From positions 1 through 51,194 of the forward strand of contig NZ_LUHG01000101.1 in the NCBI RefSeq assembly GCF_001623405.1: a stretch of 51,194 nucleotides of DNA, given 5' to 3'. A program made the position numbers and the translations under genes. Source of the DNA: Hydrotalea flava (GTDB lineage: Bacteria; Bacteroidota; Bacteroidia; Chitinophagales; Chitinophagaceae). The notes beneath the pieces were generated by a model, which saw only the letters and a program-made list of their open reading frames with translations, was not told the DNA's origin and did not search any database. Positions 1-8,279 of this stretch are shown here, piece after piece (the first letter of the stretch is position 1; the number at the start of each line of letters is the position of its first letter).

Positions 1-389
1 CTGTTATATCCACCACCGTTACCACCGCGATCGCGATTGTAGCCACCGCCGCTTCCGCCACGGTTACCACCAAATCCACCACCGCGGCTTCCGCCGCCAC
101 CGCCGTAGCTTTTCTTAAAGCCACCGCTTTTTCTTTCGCCTTCAGGGCGAGGGGTAGATTCGTTTACAACGATTTTGCGATCCTGCACATCTGTGTCATG
201 TAATGCACTGATAGCAGTTCTTGCAGCTTCGTCATCAGGCATTTCAACAAAACCGAAACCTTTGCTGCGGTTGTTATTGAATTTGTCTGTTACGATTTTT
301 GCTGAGGTAACTTCGCCATAAGGCGCAAAAAGTTCTTGCAGGTCTTCACTGGTCATGTTCCAGTTCAAATTTCCAACGTAAATGTTCAT
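1..389 (-). CDS. RRM RNA-binding protein with Gly-rich tail (C-terminus cut by window edge)
   Basis: Single RNA-recognition-motif protein, of the small glycine-rich type found in Bacteroidota and cyanobacteria. It begins MNIYVGNLNW; RNP2 (IYVGNL) lies at residues 3-8 and RNP1 (KGFGFVEM) at 43-50, both intact, so binding of single-stranded RNA is expected. After about residue 85 the sequence becomes a Gly/Arg/Ser/Asn repeat tail that runs off the left edge, so the stop is not visible. Such proteins are thought to act as RNA chaperones, often in the cold; that role is family knowledge and is not shown here. The start is the ATG immediately before the RNP2 strand. No TAnnTTTG core is obvious in the 227 bp upstream. 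Confidence 0.93.
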   Translation of the reverse strand, partial: MNIYVGNLNWNMTSEDLQELFAPYGEVTSAKIVTDKFNNNRSKGFGFVEMPDDEAARTAISALHDTDVQDRKIVVNESTPRPEGERKSGGFKKSYGGGGGSRGGGFGGNRGGSGGGYNRDRGGNGGGYN

Positions 390-566
390 TTTAAAAAATT
401 AAGTTAAGTGATACCAATGATGAAAACAGTAACCAAAAGCCCCGAAGCATTTACGTGAAAACCTTCTAGAGAAATGGAAGAACTGGTCATTGGACAAACG
501 AAGATAATTTTTTTATTTGTTTCCCCAATTTTTTTTTTAATAAGTGGGTTTGTGGTGAACGGGCAC

Positions 567-594
567 AAAAAAACCGCAGCGCTTGCTACGGTTT
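567..594 (-). terminator. Rho-independent terminator of the rpsF-rpsR-rplI operon
   Basis: Read on the minus strand, a 10-bp stem AAACCGTAGC / GCTGCGGTTT (one G-T pair) with a 4-nt loop is followed by a run of T. It lies 23 bp after the rplI stop. Confidence 0.8.
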
Positions 595-616
595 AAAATA
601 TGGTGAAAAGGCTGTT

Positions 617-1063
617 TTACTCAGCTACCACATCAAATTCAATTTCTGCAAGGTTGCCATTGCCAAAATCGATTGATGCTTTGTGCAGGCCAATTTCTTT
701 CACTTCTGATACAATATGAATTCTTCTGCGATCAATTTCATATCCTTTTTGGTTGCGAATGGCGCGGGTAATTTGTAAAGCAGTAACCGTTCCAAAAATT
801 TTGCCACTGGTACCGGTTTTTACACCAATTTTTACTGGAGATGATTTCAGTACTTCAGTAACCTTATGAATTTCAGCCAGCATAGCTGCTTCTTTTTTGG
901 TCTGTACTTTTAAGCGTTCTTCTAATTGTTTTAAATTGGAAGGACTAGCCTCTACTGCTAATTTTTGAGGAATAAGGTAATTGCGGGCATAACCGTTTTT
1001 AACAGCTACCAACTCGTTTTTGCCTCCTAAATTATCTACATCCTGAATTAAAATAACTTGCAT
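617..1063 (-). CDS. rplI: 50S ribosomal protein L9
   Basis: Ribosomal protein L9 of the large subunit, 148 residues, the usual length. The N-terminal globular domain starts MQVILIQDVDNLGGKNELV and carries the conserved NGYARNYLIP motif; a connecting helix and a C-terminal 23S rRNA-binding domain with GKIFGTVT follow. The reading frame is open 16 codons further upstream, but the family always starts at MQVIL, so the ATG at 1063 is chosen. It is the last gene of the classic rpsF-rpsR-rplI operon and is followed by a strong terminator. Confidence 0.97.
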   Translation of the reverse strand: MQVILIQDVDNLGGKNELVAVKNGYARNYLIPQKLAVEASPSNLKQLEERLKVQTKKEAAMLAEIHKVTEVLKSSPVKIGVKTGTSGKIFGTVTALQITRAIRNQKGYEIDRRRIHIVSEVKEIGLHKASIDFGNGNLAEIEFDVVAE

Positions 1064-1148
1064 ATTATTGAATTTAGTTCCCTTTACCCAGTTGATGAAA
1101 CTGTCCCTCATTCAATTTTACAGAGGTTAGGGAGGTTACTAAGAAATT

Positions 1149-1412
1149 TTATTTTAAAAGATCGGTTACGTATGGTAATAAGGCCATTTGGCGTGCTTTT
1201 TTAATGGCATCACCTACTTTACGCTGGTATTTTAAAGAATTGCCTGATAAGCGTTTAGGCAACATTTTACCTTGTTCATTGATGAATTTCTTTAAAAATT
1301 CAACATCTTTATAATCAACGTATTTAATGCCATATTTTTTAAACCGGCAGAATTTCTTTTTGGGTTTTTCCTGCTTAATGGCGGTAAGGTATTTAATTTC
1401 ATTCTTTGCCAT
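1149..1412 (-). CDS. rpsR: 30S ribosomal protein S18
   Basis: Small-subunit protein S18, 87 residues. It contains the typical core [20 protein letters not shown] and the C-terminal [20 protein letters not shown]. It pairs with S6 on 16S rRNA. The gene begins 3 bp after the rpsF stop, so the two are co-transcribed and probably translationally coupled. It keeps only one cysteine in the FCRFK motif, so no four-Cys zinc site is present. Confidence 0.97.
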   Translation of the reverse strand: MAKNEIKYLTAIKQEKPKKKFCRFKKYGIKYVDYKDVEFLKKFINEQGKMLPKRLSGNSLKYQRKVGDAIKKARQMALLPYVTDLLK

Positions 1413-1415
1413 GGT

Positions 1416-1769
1416 TTATCCCTCCATTTTTTCGGTTATTTTAAATCCGCCATTTCTTTTTACATAGTTGTACTCGACGGCGTTTTTATCGAGTTTTGTA
1501 ATCATGTGACGCATGATTTGCTCATCACGTAACATTTGAATTTTCAATTTTTCATTGAAATCGGGATTGGCGGTATATTCTAATACCCAATAAATACCCG
1601 TTGTTTTTTTCTGAATGGGATAAGCCAGCGATTTTAATCCCCAGGGATTGCTGTGCACAATGGTTCCGCCATTTTCGGTTACCAGTTCCGTATACTTTTT
1701 TTGAGCTGATTTAAAATCATCTTCTGAAAGTACCGGGGTAAAAATGATCATTAATTCGTAATTGTTCAT
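1416..1769 (-). CDS. rpsF: 30S ribosomal protein S6
   Basis: Small-subunit protein S6, 117 residues, first gene of the rpsF-rpsR-rplI operon. It begins MNNYELMIIFTPVLSEDD and contains the family motif WGLKSLAYPIQKKTTGIYW followed by LRDEQIMRHMI. S6 binds S18 and the central domain of 16S rRNA. Upstream lie an exact TAnnTTTG core and three short hairpins that may form an autoregulatory leader, annotated separately. No C-terminal glutamate tail of the RimK-modified type is seen. Confidence 0.97.
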   Translation of the reverse strand: MNNYELMIIFTPVLSEDDFKSAQKKYTELVTENGGTIVHSNPWGLKSLAYPIQKKTTGIYWVLEYTANPDFNEKLKIQMLRDEQIMRHMITKLDKNAVEYNYVKRNGGFKITEKMEG

Positions 1770-1792
1770 TACCCTTTTTTTAATTGTTTAAA

Positions 1793-1851
1793 TTGGTTTT
1801 TACCCAATGGACAAACTTTCTTTTGAAAGTATGATTCTGCCAAAACAGAAT
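1793..1851 (-). promoter_or_regulatory. rpsF: rpsF leader with three consecutive short hairpins
   Basis: Between the promoter core and the rpsF start the minus strand can form, in order, ATTCTG-6 nt-CAGAAT (1851-1834), ACTTTC-AAAA-GAAAGT (1830-1815) and ATTGG-6 nt-CCAAT (1808-1793). In many bacteria the S6:S18 complex represses its own mRNA through a leader structure. The canonical bulged-CCG motif is not evident here, so the regulatory role is inference. Confidence 0.4.
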
Positions 1852-1859
1852 TGGGGCTG

Positions 1860-1867
1860 CAAAAGTA
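1860..1867 (-). promoter_or_regulatory. Bacteroidota -7 element for rpsF operon
   Basis: Exact TAnnTTTG match (TACTTTTG on the minus strand), about 90 bp upstream of the rpsF ATG. A clear -33 TTG at the usual spacing was not found. Confidence 0.6.
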
Positions 1868-1970
1868 AGTGTTTATGGTTAAAATAAGAAACTGTTTTTT
1901 AAAATAAGTGTAGATATGCTTTTGGAAGGCTAAGTTATTCATATATTGATCCGATCAATGCGGATGAAAT

Positions 1971-2010
1971 AAAAAAAAGAGCGCCTATTGCTCAGCGCTC
2001 CTCTTTTTTT
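1971..2010 (-). terminator. Terminator of aconitase gene (bidirectional form)
   Basis: A hairpin with arms AGAGCGC and GCGCTC(CT) is flanked by A and T runs on both sides. It starts 21 bp after the aconitase stop, so it terminates the minus-strand gene and could also act on plus-strand transcripts. Confidence 0.75.
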
Positions 2011-2030
2011 AATTGAATTGATCAACCTAT

Positions 2031-4301
2031 TTATTTCCCGGCTACTTGTTTGCGGATGATATTTAAAGCAGCCCCAGCTTTAAACCATTCAATCTGTTGC
2101 TGATTGTAGGTATGGTTGGCAATAATTGCTTCTGAACTGCCATCTGCATGATGTAAAACAATAGTTAAAGGCTTACCGGGTGCAAATTCGGTTAAACCAG
2201 TAATATCAATGGTATCATTTTCAGCAATTTTATCGTAATCATTTTTGTTGGCAAAAGTTAATGCCAGCATGCCTTGTTTTTTTAGGTTGGTTTCATGAAT
2301 CCGGGCAAATGATTTGGTTAAAACTACACGTACACCTAAATGCCGGGGTTCCATGGCGGCATGTTCACGGGAAGAGCCTTCTCCATAATTTTCATCGCCC
2401 ACCACAATGGTACCAATACCTGCTGCTTTATAAGCCCTTTGGGTATCGGGAACGGGGCCGTAAGCGCCTGTTAACTGGTTTTTTACCAAATTGGGTTTTT
2501 CGTTAAAAAAGTTAATAGCACCAATTAATAAATTGTTGGAAATATTATCTAAATGGCCACGGTATTTTAACCATGGGCCTGCCATAGAAATATGGTCAGT
2601 GGTACATTTTCCTTTTGCTTTAATGAGTAGTTTTAATCCCTTTAAATCGGTACCCTCCCATGCCGGGAAAGGTGCTAAGAGTTGTAAACGTTTTGATTGT
2701 GGGTCAACCACAACATTCACCTTACTTCCATCGGCGGCGGGTGCCTGATAACCGGGATCATCTACCGCAAAACCTTTGGCGGGTAATTCAATGCCTGCCG
2801 GAGGGTCTAGTTTTACTTTTTCACCTTTTTCGTTCGTTAAATAATCTGTTAATGGATTAAAAGTTAAATCGCCGGCAATGGCTAATGCAGTTACCATTTC
2901 AGGCGAAGCCACAAAAGCATAGGTATTGGGGTTACCATCGGCACGTTTGGCAAAGTTTCTGTTAAATGAATGTACAATGGTGTTTTTTTCCTGCTTTTCT
3001 GCGCCCATTCTATCCCACATGCCAATACAAGGCCCGCAGGCATTGGCAAAAACTTTTGCACCAATCTTTTCAAATGTATCTAAAAAGCCATCTCTTTCAA
3101 TGGTAAATCTTACTTGTTCAGAACCGGGGGTAATTGTATATTCTGCTTTTGTTTTTAATTGTTTATCAGCAACTTGTTTTGCTAAACTAACCGCTCTGCT
3201 AATGTCTTCGTATGAAGAGTTGGTACAGCTGCCAATTAACCCAACTTCTACTTTGGTGGGCCATCCGTTTGCAGCGGCAGCTTCTTTCATTTTAGAAATA
3301 GGTGTAGCCAAATCGGGTGTAAAAGGCCCATTTAAATGCGGTTCCAATTCATTTAAATTAATTTCAATCACCTGATCAAAATAATTTTCGGGATTTTCAT
3401 ACACTTCCGGATCGGCATTCAAATATGATTTGATGGTATCTGCCATTGCAGCTACTTCTTTGCGGCCGGTGGCTTTTAAATAACGGCTCATGCTATCATC
3501 ATAACCAAATGTAGAAGTGGTGGCACCAATTTCAGCCCCCATATTACAAATGGTTCCTTTTCCGGTGCAACTAAGGGCCGCTGCACCTTCACCAAAATAT
3601 TCAACAATGGCTCCGGTTCCACCTTTTACAGTAAGAATTCCTGCAACTTTTAAAATAATATCTTTCGGTGCAGCCCATCCATTCAATTTTCCGGTTAGTT
3701 TAATGCCAATTAATTTAGGCCATTTCAGTTCCCAGGGTAAACCCGCCATCACATCACAGGCATCTGCTCCACCCACTCCAATTGCAATCATACCTAAGCC
3801 ACCTGCATTTACAGTATGAGAGTCAGTACCTATCATCATACCGCCTGGAAAAGCATAATTTTCTAAAACCACCTGGTGAATAATTCCGGCACCGGGTTTC
3901 CAAAAACCAATACCATATTTGTTAGAAACAGAAGCTAAAAAATCATATACTTCTTTGCTTTCGGCAGTAGCTACCTGCAAATCTTCTTTTGCTTCTACAC
4001 GTGCTGTAATTAAGTGATCACAATGTACTGTTGAGGGTACGGCAACTTTAGGCCTGCCTGCCTGCATAAATTGCAACAGGGCCATTTGTGCGGTAGCATC
4101 CTGCATCGCTACTCTGTCTGGAGCAAAGTCAACATAACTTTTGCCTCTTTCAAAGTTATTGAAAGGTTGTTCTGAGTGTAGGTGTGCAAATAATATTTTT
4201 TCTGCCAGTGTCAAGGGTCTGCCTAAAGTTTTACGGGCTGCGGCTATTTTAGCCGGCATTTCAGCGTAAACTTTTCTAATCATTTCAAGGTCGAATGCCA
4301 T
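2031..4301 (-). CDS. acn: Aconitate hydratase (mitochondrial-type aconitase)
   Basis: Converts citrate to isocitrate in the TCA cycle with a [4Fe-4S] cluster, in the cytoplasm. Length is 756 residues, as for the mitochondrial-type family rather than the roughly 890-residue AcnA or AcnB. The three cluster ligands are visible: C359 in GSCTNSS, and C422 and C425 in ACGPCIG. Substrate motifs include [35 protein letters not shown] and the swivel-domain [10 protein letters not shown]. It stands alone on its strand with its own terminator, and a TAnnTTTG core lies about 80 bp upstream. Antisense open frames inside it are shadows. Confidence 0.97.
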   Translation of the reverse strand: MAFDLEMIRKVYAEMPAKIAAARKTLGRPLTLAEKILFAHLHSEQPFNNFERGKSYVDFAPDRVAMQDATAQMALLQFMQAGRPKVAVPSTVHCDHLITARVEAKEDLQVATAESKEVYDFLASVSNKYGIGFWKPGAGIIHQVVLENYAFPGGMMIGTDSHTVNAGGLGMIAIGVGGADACDVMAGLPWELKWPKLIGIKLTGKLNGWAAPKDIILKVAGILTVKGGTGAIVEYFGEGAAALSCTGKGTICNMGAEIGATTSTFGYDDSMSRYLKATGRKEVAAMADTIKSYLNADPEVYENPENYFDQVIEINLNELEPHLNGPFTPDLATPISKMKEAAAANGWPTKVEVGLIGSCTNSSYEDISRAVSLAKQVADKQLKTKAEYTITPGSEQVRFTIERDGFLDTFEKIGAKVFANACGPCIGMWDRMGAEKQEKNTIVHSFNRNFAKRADGNPNTYAFVASPEMVTALAIAGDLTFNPLTDYLTNEKGEKVKLDPPAGIELPAKGFAVDDPGYQAPAADGSKVNVVVDPQSKRLQLLAPFPAWEGTDLKGLKLLIKAKGKCTTDHISMAGPWLKYRGHLDNISNNLLIGAINFFNEKPNLVKNQLTGAYGPVPDTQRAYKAAGIGTIVVGDENYGEGSSREHAAMEPRHLGVRVVLTKSFARIHETNLKKQGMLALTFANKNDYDKIAENDTIDITGLTEFAPGKPLTIVLHHADGSSEAIIANHTYNQQQIEWFKAGAALNIIRKQVAGK

Positions 4302-4377
4302 AATTGCTATTTTATAATTTGATGAATGAGAAGAGATGACTTTAATAAAGTGAACTGTTTCAAGTTTTTTGAAAATG

Positions 4378-4385
4378 CAAAATTA
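4378..4385 (-). promoter_or_regulatory. -7 element for aconitase
   Basis: TAATTTTG on the minus strand matches TAnnTTTG exactly, 77 bp upstream of the acn ATG. No convincing -33 TTG was seen. Confidence 0.5.
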
Positions 4386-4487
4386 CGATAAAACAAAAGG
4401 CGGTAAAAAACTGTTTTATGAATTGTTTTGCAGTTACTATTTGTAAATACAGTAAATTGCATAAAGTTTATTTCTAAAATAAACACT

Positions 4488-4718
4488 ATGAAACTGATGA
4501 ATAAGTTACGTGAGTTTATGGAAATGCATGCTTTTGGTGTTTGCACAGCAATAGGTGAAAAACTTGGTATTGCCACTTCAAGAATTAGGATGTGGTTTAT
4601 TTATATTTCATTTCTAACCATGGGATCACCACTGATTATATATATGATTCTTGCTTTCTGGATGAATATAAAGCGATACATTCTCAATGCGAGAAGAAAT
4701 CCGCTGAAGTATTTATAA
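4488..4718 (+). CDS. PspC-domain mini membrane protein
   Basis: A 76-residue protein made of little more than one PspC domain. The pattern GVCTAIGEKLGIATSRIRM is followed by the hydrophobic stretch WFIYISFLTMGSPLIIYMIL at about residues 35-57, a single membrane segment with a positively charged tail. PspC proteins in proteobacteria take part in the envelope stress response; stand-alone PspC domains are common in Bacteroidota and their role is not settled. The frame is open 20 codons further upstream, but the start MKLMNKLREFM is the better family match. It is followed closely by convergent kdsA. Confidence 0.8.
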   Translation: MKLMNKLREFMEMHAFGVCTAIGEKLGIATSRIRMWFIYISFLTMGSPLIIYMILAFWMNIKRYILNARRNPLKYL

Positions 4719-4735
4719 AATATTTTTCAATTGTA

Positions 4736-5569
4736 TTAACCAATTTTAACCACTGTTTCCCTCAGAGAAGCCAGTTTTTCAAGTAAATTTTCCAGTAAAT
4801 GAAGTGGCAGCATATTGGCTCCATCACTAAGTGCCTTTGCCGGGTTGGGATGGGTTTCAATAAATAAACCGTCTGCCCCGGTTGCTATTGCTGCTTTTGC
4901 AATGGTTTCAATTAACGCAGGGTTACCGCCGGTAACGCCACTGGTTTGATTGGGTTGTTGTAAGCTATGGGTACAATCCATTATCACCGGTGTATCTAAA
5001 GCTTTCATCCAGGTAATATTTCTGTAATCTACCACCAAATCCTGATACCCAAATGTAGTACCTCGTTCTGTTAACATGATTTGCTGGTTTCCGGCTTTTT
5101 TAATTTTATCAACTGCAAACTGCATGGCAGGACCACTTAAAAATTGTCCTTTTTTTACATTAATAATTTTATGGGTAACTGCAGCAGACTGCAATAAATC
5201 AGTTTGCCGGCAAAGAAAAGCGGGGATTTGTAAAATATCTATATACTTTGCTGCTTCGGCTGCTTCATCGTGTGCATGAATATCTGAAGTGGTAGGAAGG
5301 CCAAAAGTTTTGCCTACTTTTTCTATCAATGTTAATCCAACCTCATCGCCTAAACCCGTAAATGAGTTCACACTGGTTCTGTTCGCTTTTCGATAACTGG
5401 CCTTGAATATATAAGGTATACCTAATTTTAGGCAGATGCTATATACTTTATCTGCTACTTCCATTACCAATTCTTCATTTTCTACTACACAGGGCCCGGC
5501 AATTAAAAAAAATTGTTGTGGATGATATTGTTGATTTTTTAATACAGAAGATAAGTATGCAGGCATCAT
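4736..5569 (-). CDS. kdsA: 2-dehydro-3-deoxyphosphooctonate aldolase (KDO-8-phosphate synthase)
   Basis: Condenses arabinose-5-phosphate with phosphoenolpyruvate to KDO-8-phosphate, the precursor of the lipopolysaccharide inner-core sugar. It has 277 residues, the usual length. Motifs: FLIAGPCVVEN near the N-terminus, FKASYRKANRTS for PEP/A5P binding, TSDIHAHDEA, LTERGTTFGY and DCTHSLQQPNQTSG, then FIETHPNPAKALSDGANML. The frame is open a further 58 codons upstream, overlapping the start of the divergent dehydrogenase, but that part has no family similarity; the start at MMPAYLSS is chosen (ATG 5569, with 5566 equally possible). It is divergent from the neighbouring dehydrogenase, with a perfect palindrome between them. 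Confidence 0.95.
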   Translation of the reverse strand: MMPAYLSSVLKNQQYHPQQFFLIAGPCVVENEELVMEVADKVYSICLKLGIPYIFKASYRKANRTSVNSFTGLGDEVGLTLIEKVGKTFGLPTTSDIHAHDEAAEAAKYIDILQIPAFLCRQTDLLQSAAVTHKIINVKKGQFLSGPAMQFAVDKIKKAGNQQIMLTERGTTFGYQDLVVDYRNITWMKALDTPVIMDCTHSLQQPNQTSGVTGGNPALIETIAKAAIATGADGLFIETHPNPAKALSDGANMLPLHLLENLLEKLASLRETVVKIG

Positions 5570-5624
5570 AAAATTAAATGAGTTATTGAAATGCGAACTT
5601 ACATGCATTTTTGTTTTCTTTGCG

Positions 5625-5638
5625 CTAACAATTGTTAG
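5625..5638. promoter_or_regulatory. 14-bp perfect palindrome between divergent kdsA and dehydrogenase
   Basis: CTAACAATTGTTAG is its own reverse complement. It lies 15 bp before the dehydrogenase ATG and 56 bp before the kdsA ATG, close to where transcription of the plus-strand gene would start. It could be an operator for a dimeric regulator. The function is inference from position and symmetry only. Confidence 0.4.
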
Positions 5639-5652
5639 TAAATTTAAATTAA

Positions 5653-6600
5653 ATGGTGAAAGATAAAATTTTGGTGATTGGAGCCAGCGGACAGATAGGT
5701 GTAGAATTAACCCTTGCTTTAAGAAAAGTGTATGGCAATGCAAATGTTGTGGCTTCTGATTTACGGGAAGAAAATGATTTACTGAAAGGAACAGGGCCTT
5801 ATGTTAGTTTAGATGTAATGAATAAGGAAATGTTGCATGTGCAGGTAATACGGCAAAATATTACACAGATTTATTTATTGGCGGCTATCTTATCTGCTAC
5901 CGGCGAAAAAAATCCAAATCTTGCCTGGAACCTGAATATGCAGGGGTTATTAAATGTTTTAGATATTGCCCGGGAAGAGCAAATTCATAAAGTTTACTGG
6001 CCAAGCAGTATTGCAGTTTTTGGACCTACTTCACCAAAAATAAATTGTCCGCAACAAACTATTATTGAGCCTATTACTGTTTATGGTATCAGTAAATACG
6101 CAGGTGAATTTTGGTGTAATTATTACCATCAACGGTATGGGGTTGATGTAAGAAGCCTTCGTTATCCAGGTTTAATCAGTTATAAGTCTGCCCCGGGTGG
6201 TGGTACAACTGATTATGCCATTGAAATTTTCCATGCTGCACTTGAAGAACAAAAATATACCTGTTTTCTGAAAGAAGACACTTATTTGCCCATGATGTAT
6301 ATGCCCGATGCCATTAAAGCCACATTAAGTTTAATGGAGGCACCACAGGATCAAATAACTGTACGAACTTCTTATAATGTTGCTGCCATGAGTTTTTCAC
6401 CAAAAGAAATTACAACAGCCATTCAGCAATTTATTCCTGATTTTACCATTGCATACCAGCCCGATTACCGCCAAACCATTGCCGATAGCTGGCCGCAAAG
6501 TATTGATGATACTACCGCAAAAAAAGATTGGAACTGGCAACCCGATTTTAATTTGCAATTAATGACTGCAGATATGATTGCTAATTTGCAGCATGTTTAG
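5653..6600 (+). CDS. NAD-dependent epimerase-fold L-threonine 3-dehydrogenase
   Basis: Extended short-chain dehydrogenase of 315 residues, best matched to the SDR-type L-threonine dehydrogenase known from psychrophilic flavobacteria and animals. That enzyme oxidises threonine to 2-amino-3-ketobutyrate with NAD. The Rossmann motif GASGQIG lies at residues 10-16. The catalytic Ser of PSSIAVFGPTSP and the YGISK pair (Tyr and Lys four residues apart) are intact, and the signature RYPGLISYKSAPGGGTTDYA is diagnostic of this subfamily. The usual partner, 2-amino-3-ketobutyrate ligase, is not adjacent. It converges on the Rrf2 gene and a small broken ORF. Confidence 0.88.
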   Translation: MVKDKILVIGASGQIGVELTLALRKVYGNANVVASDLREENDLLKGTGPYVSLDVMNKEMLHVQVIRQNITQIYLLAAILSATGEKNPNLAWNLNMQGLLNVLDIAREEQIHKVYWPSSIAVFGPTSPKINCPQQTIIEPITVYGISKYAGEFWCNYYHQRYGVDVRSLRYPGLISYKSAPGGGTTDYAIEIFHAALEEQKYTCFLKEDTYLPMMYMPDAIKATLSLMEAPQDQITVRTSYNVAAMSFSPKEITTAIQQFIPDFTIAYQPDYRQTIADSWPQSIDDTTAKKDWNWQPDFNLQLMTADMIANLQHV

Positions 6601-6602
6601 TT

Positions 6603-6744
6603 TTAAAAATTATTTTGATGCACTGTAGTGAATAATACAGGTTTTGTTGTATCACTATGTTTTATTTCGTGCACGGGCTGTGCAGATACGATGATGGCAA
6701 TGCAGATGTTCAGGAGTAAAAATAATATTTTCTTCTTTTATCAT
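6603..6744 (-). pseudogene. Small exported-protein remnant overlapping the Rrf2 stop (frameshifted at its start)
   Basis: The ATG at 6744 overlaps the Rrf2 stop codon as ATGA, the arrangement of a translationally coupled gene. In that frame the peptide is a short sequence of no obvious kind. One base out of frame, however, the DNA reads a convincing signal peptide, KKILFLLLNICIAIIVSAQP, continuing for about 25 residues to a TAA at 6603. Removing one A from the AAAA run just after the ATG would join the start to that frame and give a 46-residue secreted peptide. It is either a decayed small gene or a sequence error. No homologue is recognised. Confidence 0.35.
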
Positions 6745-7154
6745 GACAACATGGCTAAATCTGCCACAGTTTTACCTTCTAAAATTTTTAAAGAAGCGTC
6801 TCTTACTTCTATCATCACTCTATTCAGGCCACAGACTTCTTCTTCACAATCTTTACATTTCTCATAAAAATTTAAACTTACACAAGGTAATAAAGCAATA
6901 GGCCCCTCCACAGTACGCATCACCTTTGCCAAAGGAATGGATGAAGGTGGACTTTTAAAAAAATAGCCACCACCCTTACCTTTCTTACTTTCTAAAATAC
7001 CTGCTTTTTTTAATTCGAGCAGAATGTTTTCCAGAAATTTTATTGGAATATTTTTCTTTTTAGAAATTTCTGCAATTAAAACAGGATCATTATCCTGATG
7101 TTGTGCAAGATAAATCAGTGCTTTAAAAGCATATTGTGTTTTTTTAGACAGCAT
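6741..7154 (-). CDS. Rrf2-family transcriptional regulator with four cysteines
   Basis: A winged-helix regulator of 137 residues beginning MLSKKTQYAFKALIYLAQHQ, the standard Rrf2/IscR start. The DNA-recognition helix region IPIKFLENILLELKKAGILESKKGKGGGY is intact. Four cysteines (C91, C100, C103, C108) lie in the effector segment; IscR uses three cysteines and a histidine nearby to hold a [2Fe-2S] cluster, so an Fe-S or redox sensor is plausible but the spacing differs. In Bacteroidota similar proteins often lie near sulfate/cysteine genes, but none is here. A small broken ORF overlaps its stop. No clear promoter was found in the 160 bp before the repeat element at 7315. Confidence 0.9.
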   Translation of the reverse strand: MLSKKTQYAFKALIYLAQHQDNDPVLIAEISKKKNIPIKFLENILLELKKAGILESKKGKGGGYFFKSPPSSIPLAKVMRTVEGPIALLPCVSLNFYEKCKDCEEEVCGLNRVMIEVRDASLKILEGKTVADLAMLS

Positions 7155-7314
7155 ACACAGGGTTATTTTATATTCAATGTTAAATCTTTCAACGAATATC
7201 GTGAACTATTTTGCTTTTTCAACATGCTGTTAAATGTACTTATTTTATTGTTATGCATTTGTAAATTCATGATAACAGAATAACAATCACCATGCTAAAT
7301 GTTGAGTAGTTTGT

Positions 7315-7462
7315 AACGTGTTGTACTATTAAAATCAGTTTTCGTTTGAAACTTATTGCCTAATGGTGTTTCAGTAAACTCTGTATAACTAATGGCTGTT
7401 GAGCCAATTTTATTGAAACTTATGCCCAGTAAGCTTTTCAGAGCTTAATAGCACAACACGTT
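7315..7462 (+). mobile_element. 148-bp MITE-like element, copy 1
   Basis: First of three near-identical 148-bp elements. The left end AACGTGTTGTACTATTAA pairs with the right end TTAATAGCACAACACGTT over 18 bp with one mismatch. It is flanked by the direct repeat AGTTTGT (7308-7314 and 7463-7469; up to TAGTTTGTA if the ends are drawn one base in). It differs from copy 3 at 7 positions and from copy 2 at 8, so it is the most diverged copy. It contains no ORF. It lies 65 bp beyond the dapB stop and about 160 bp upstream of the Rrf2 start, within the 372-bp gap 7155-7526; the rest of that gap holds nothing recognised. Confidence 0.85.
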
Positions 7463-7526
7463 AGTTTGTATTGATTGCTACAAGAAAGGAAGTTGTTTTT
7501 CTGATTCAAAAAACATGTAAGCGGTT

Positions 7527-8246
7527 TTAATGTAACCCTAATACATCTTTCATTGTAAAAATTCCCTGTTTACCTATCAAAAATTCGGCAGCCAAAACTG
7601 CTCCGCCGGCAAAGCCCATTCGGCTATGTGCGGTATGTACAATTTCAATATCATCAATTGTTGAGTGGTACAAAATTTTGTGTGTGCCGGGTGCAGGATC
7701 AATTCGCTCTGAAATGATACTTAATTCATCTGCGAGGTTTGTAATGGTATTAACCCATTTTTTTTTCGATGGTATTTCTTGCATAATTTGTTCTGCCAAT
7801 GAAATAGCTGTACCGCTGGGTGCATCTTTTTTTTGTGTATGATGAATTTCTGTAATGGTTACTTCATATTCCGGATGCTGGTTCATTAAATGTGCCAGAA
7901 ATTTATTTAATTCAAAAAACAGATTAACGCCTATACTGAAGTTGCTGGCATAAATTAATGAACCTTTTTGTTGTATACAAGCCGCTTCTATTGCATGCCA
8001 TTTTGCTAACCAGCCGGTTGAACCACAAACTACCGGTGTGCCGCTGTTGATGCATTGCATTACATTGCTGAAAGCGCTGTGCGGGCCCGTGAACTCAATC
8101 GCAACATCTGCTTTCTGTAAATGTGCTGCATTCAATTCATGTGCATTGTTTACATCAATTTTTAAAACAATTTCATGACCTTTGGCTACTGCCACTTTTT
8201 CAATGGCCTGGCCCATTTTACCATAACCTATTAATGCAATTTTCAT
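7527..8246 (-). CDS. dapB: 4-hydroxy-tetrahydrodipicolinate reductase
   Basis: NAD(P)H-dependent reductase of the diaminopimelate/lysine pathway, supplying peptidoglycan and lysine. It has 239 residues, on the short side but typical for Bacteroidota. The nucleotide-binding motif GYGKMGQ lies at residues 7-13; the catalytic segment EIHHTQKKDAPSGTA (His pair and KKDAPSG) is intact; the C-terminus carries HTAHSRMGFAGGA. It is the fourth gene of the parA-parB-DUF5683-dapB run, 33 bp after the DUF5683 gene. In many Bacteroidota lepB follows; here the 148-bp element follows instead. Confidence 0.95.
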   Translation of the reverse strand: MKIALIGYGKMGQAIEKVAVAKGHEIVLKIDVNNAHELNAAHLQKADVAIEFTGPHSAFSNVMQCINSGTPVVCGSTGWLAKWHAIEAACIQQKGSLIYASNFSIGVNLFFELNKFLAHLMNQHPEYEVTITEIHHTQKKDAPSGTAISLAEQIMQEIPSKKKWVNTITNLADELSIISERIDPAPGTHKILYHSTIDDIEIVHTAHSRMGFAGGAVLAAEFLIGKQGIFTMKDVLGLH

Positions 8247-8279
8247 GATTCGATTGCTTGGAGTTTAAACAAATACCAT

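Noticed and set aside
2926-3375. A 149-codon open frame antisense to aconitase, with others nearby (2261-2860, 3517-3819)
   Set aside because: They lie wholly inside a clear aconitase gene with all catalytic residues, and their translations resemble no protein family; they come from the codon bias of the real gene.
5570-5743. An extended N-terminus of KdsA
   Set aside because: The extra 58 codons overlap the start of the divergent dehydrogenase and share nothing with the family, which begins near MMPAYLSS.
6628-6867. A 79-codon plus-strand frame over the end of the Rrf2 gene
   Set aside because: It overlaps the regulator antisense for most of its length and shows no start context or family pattern.
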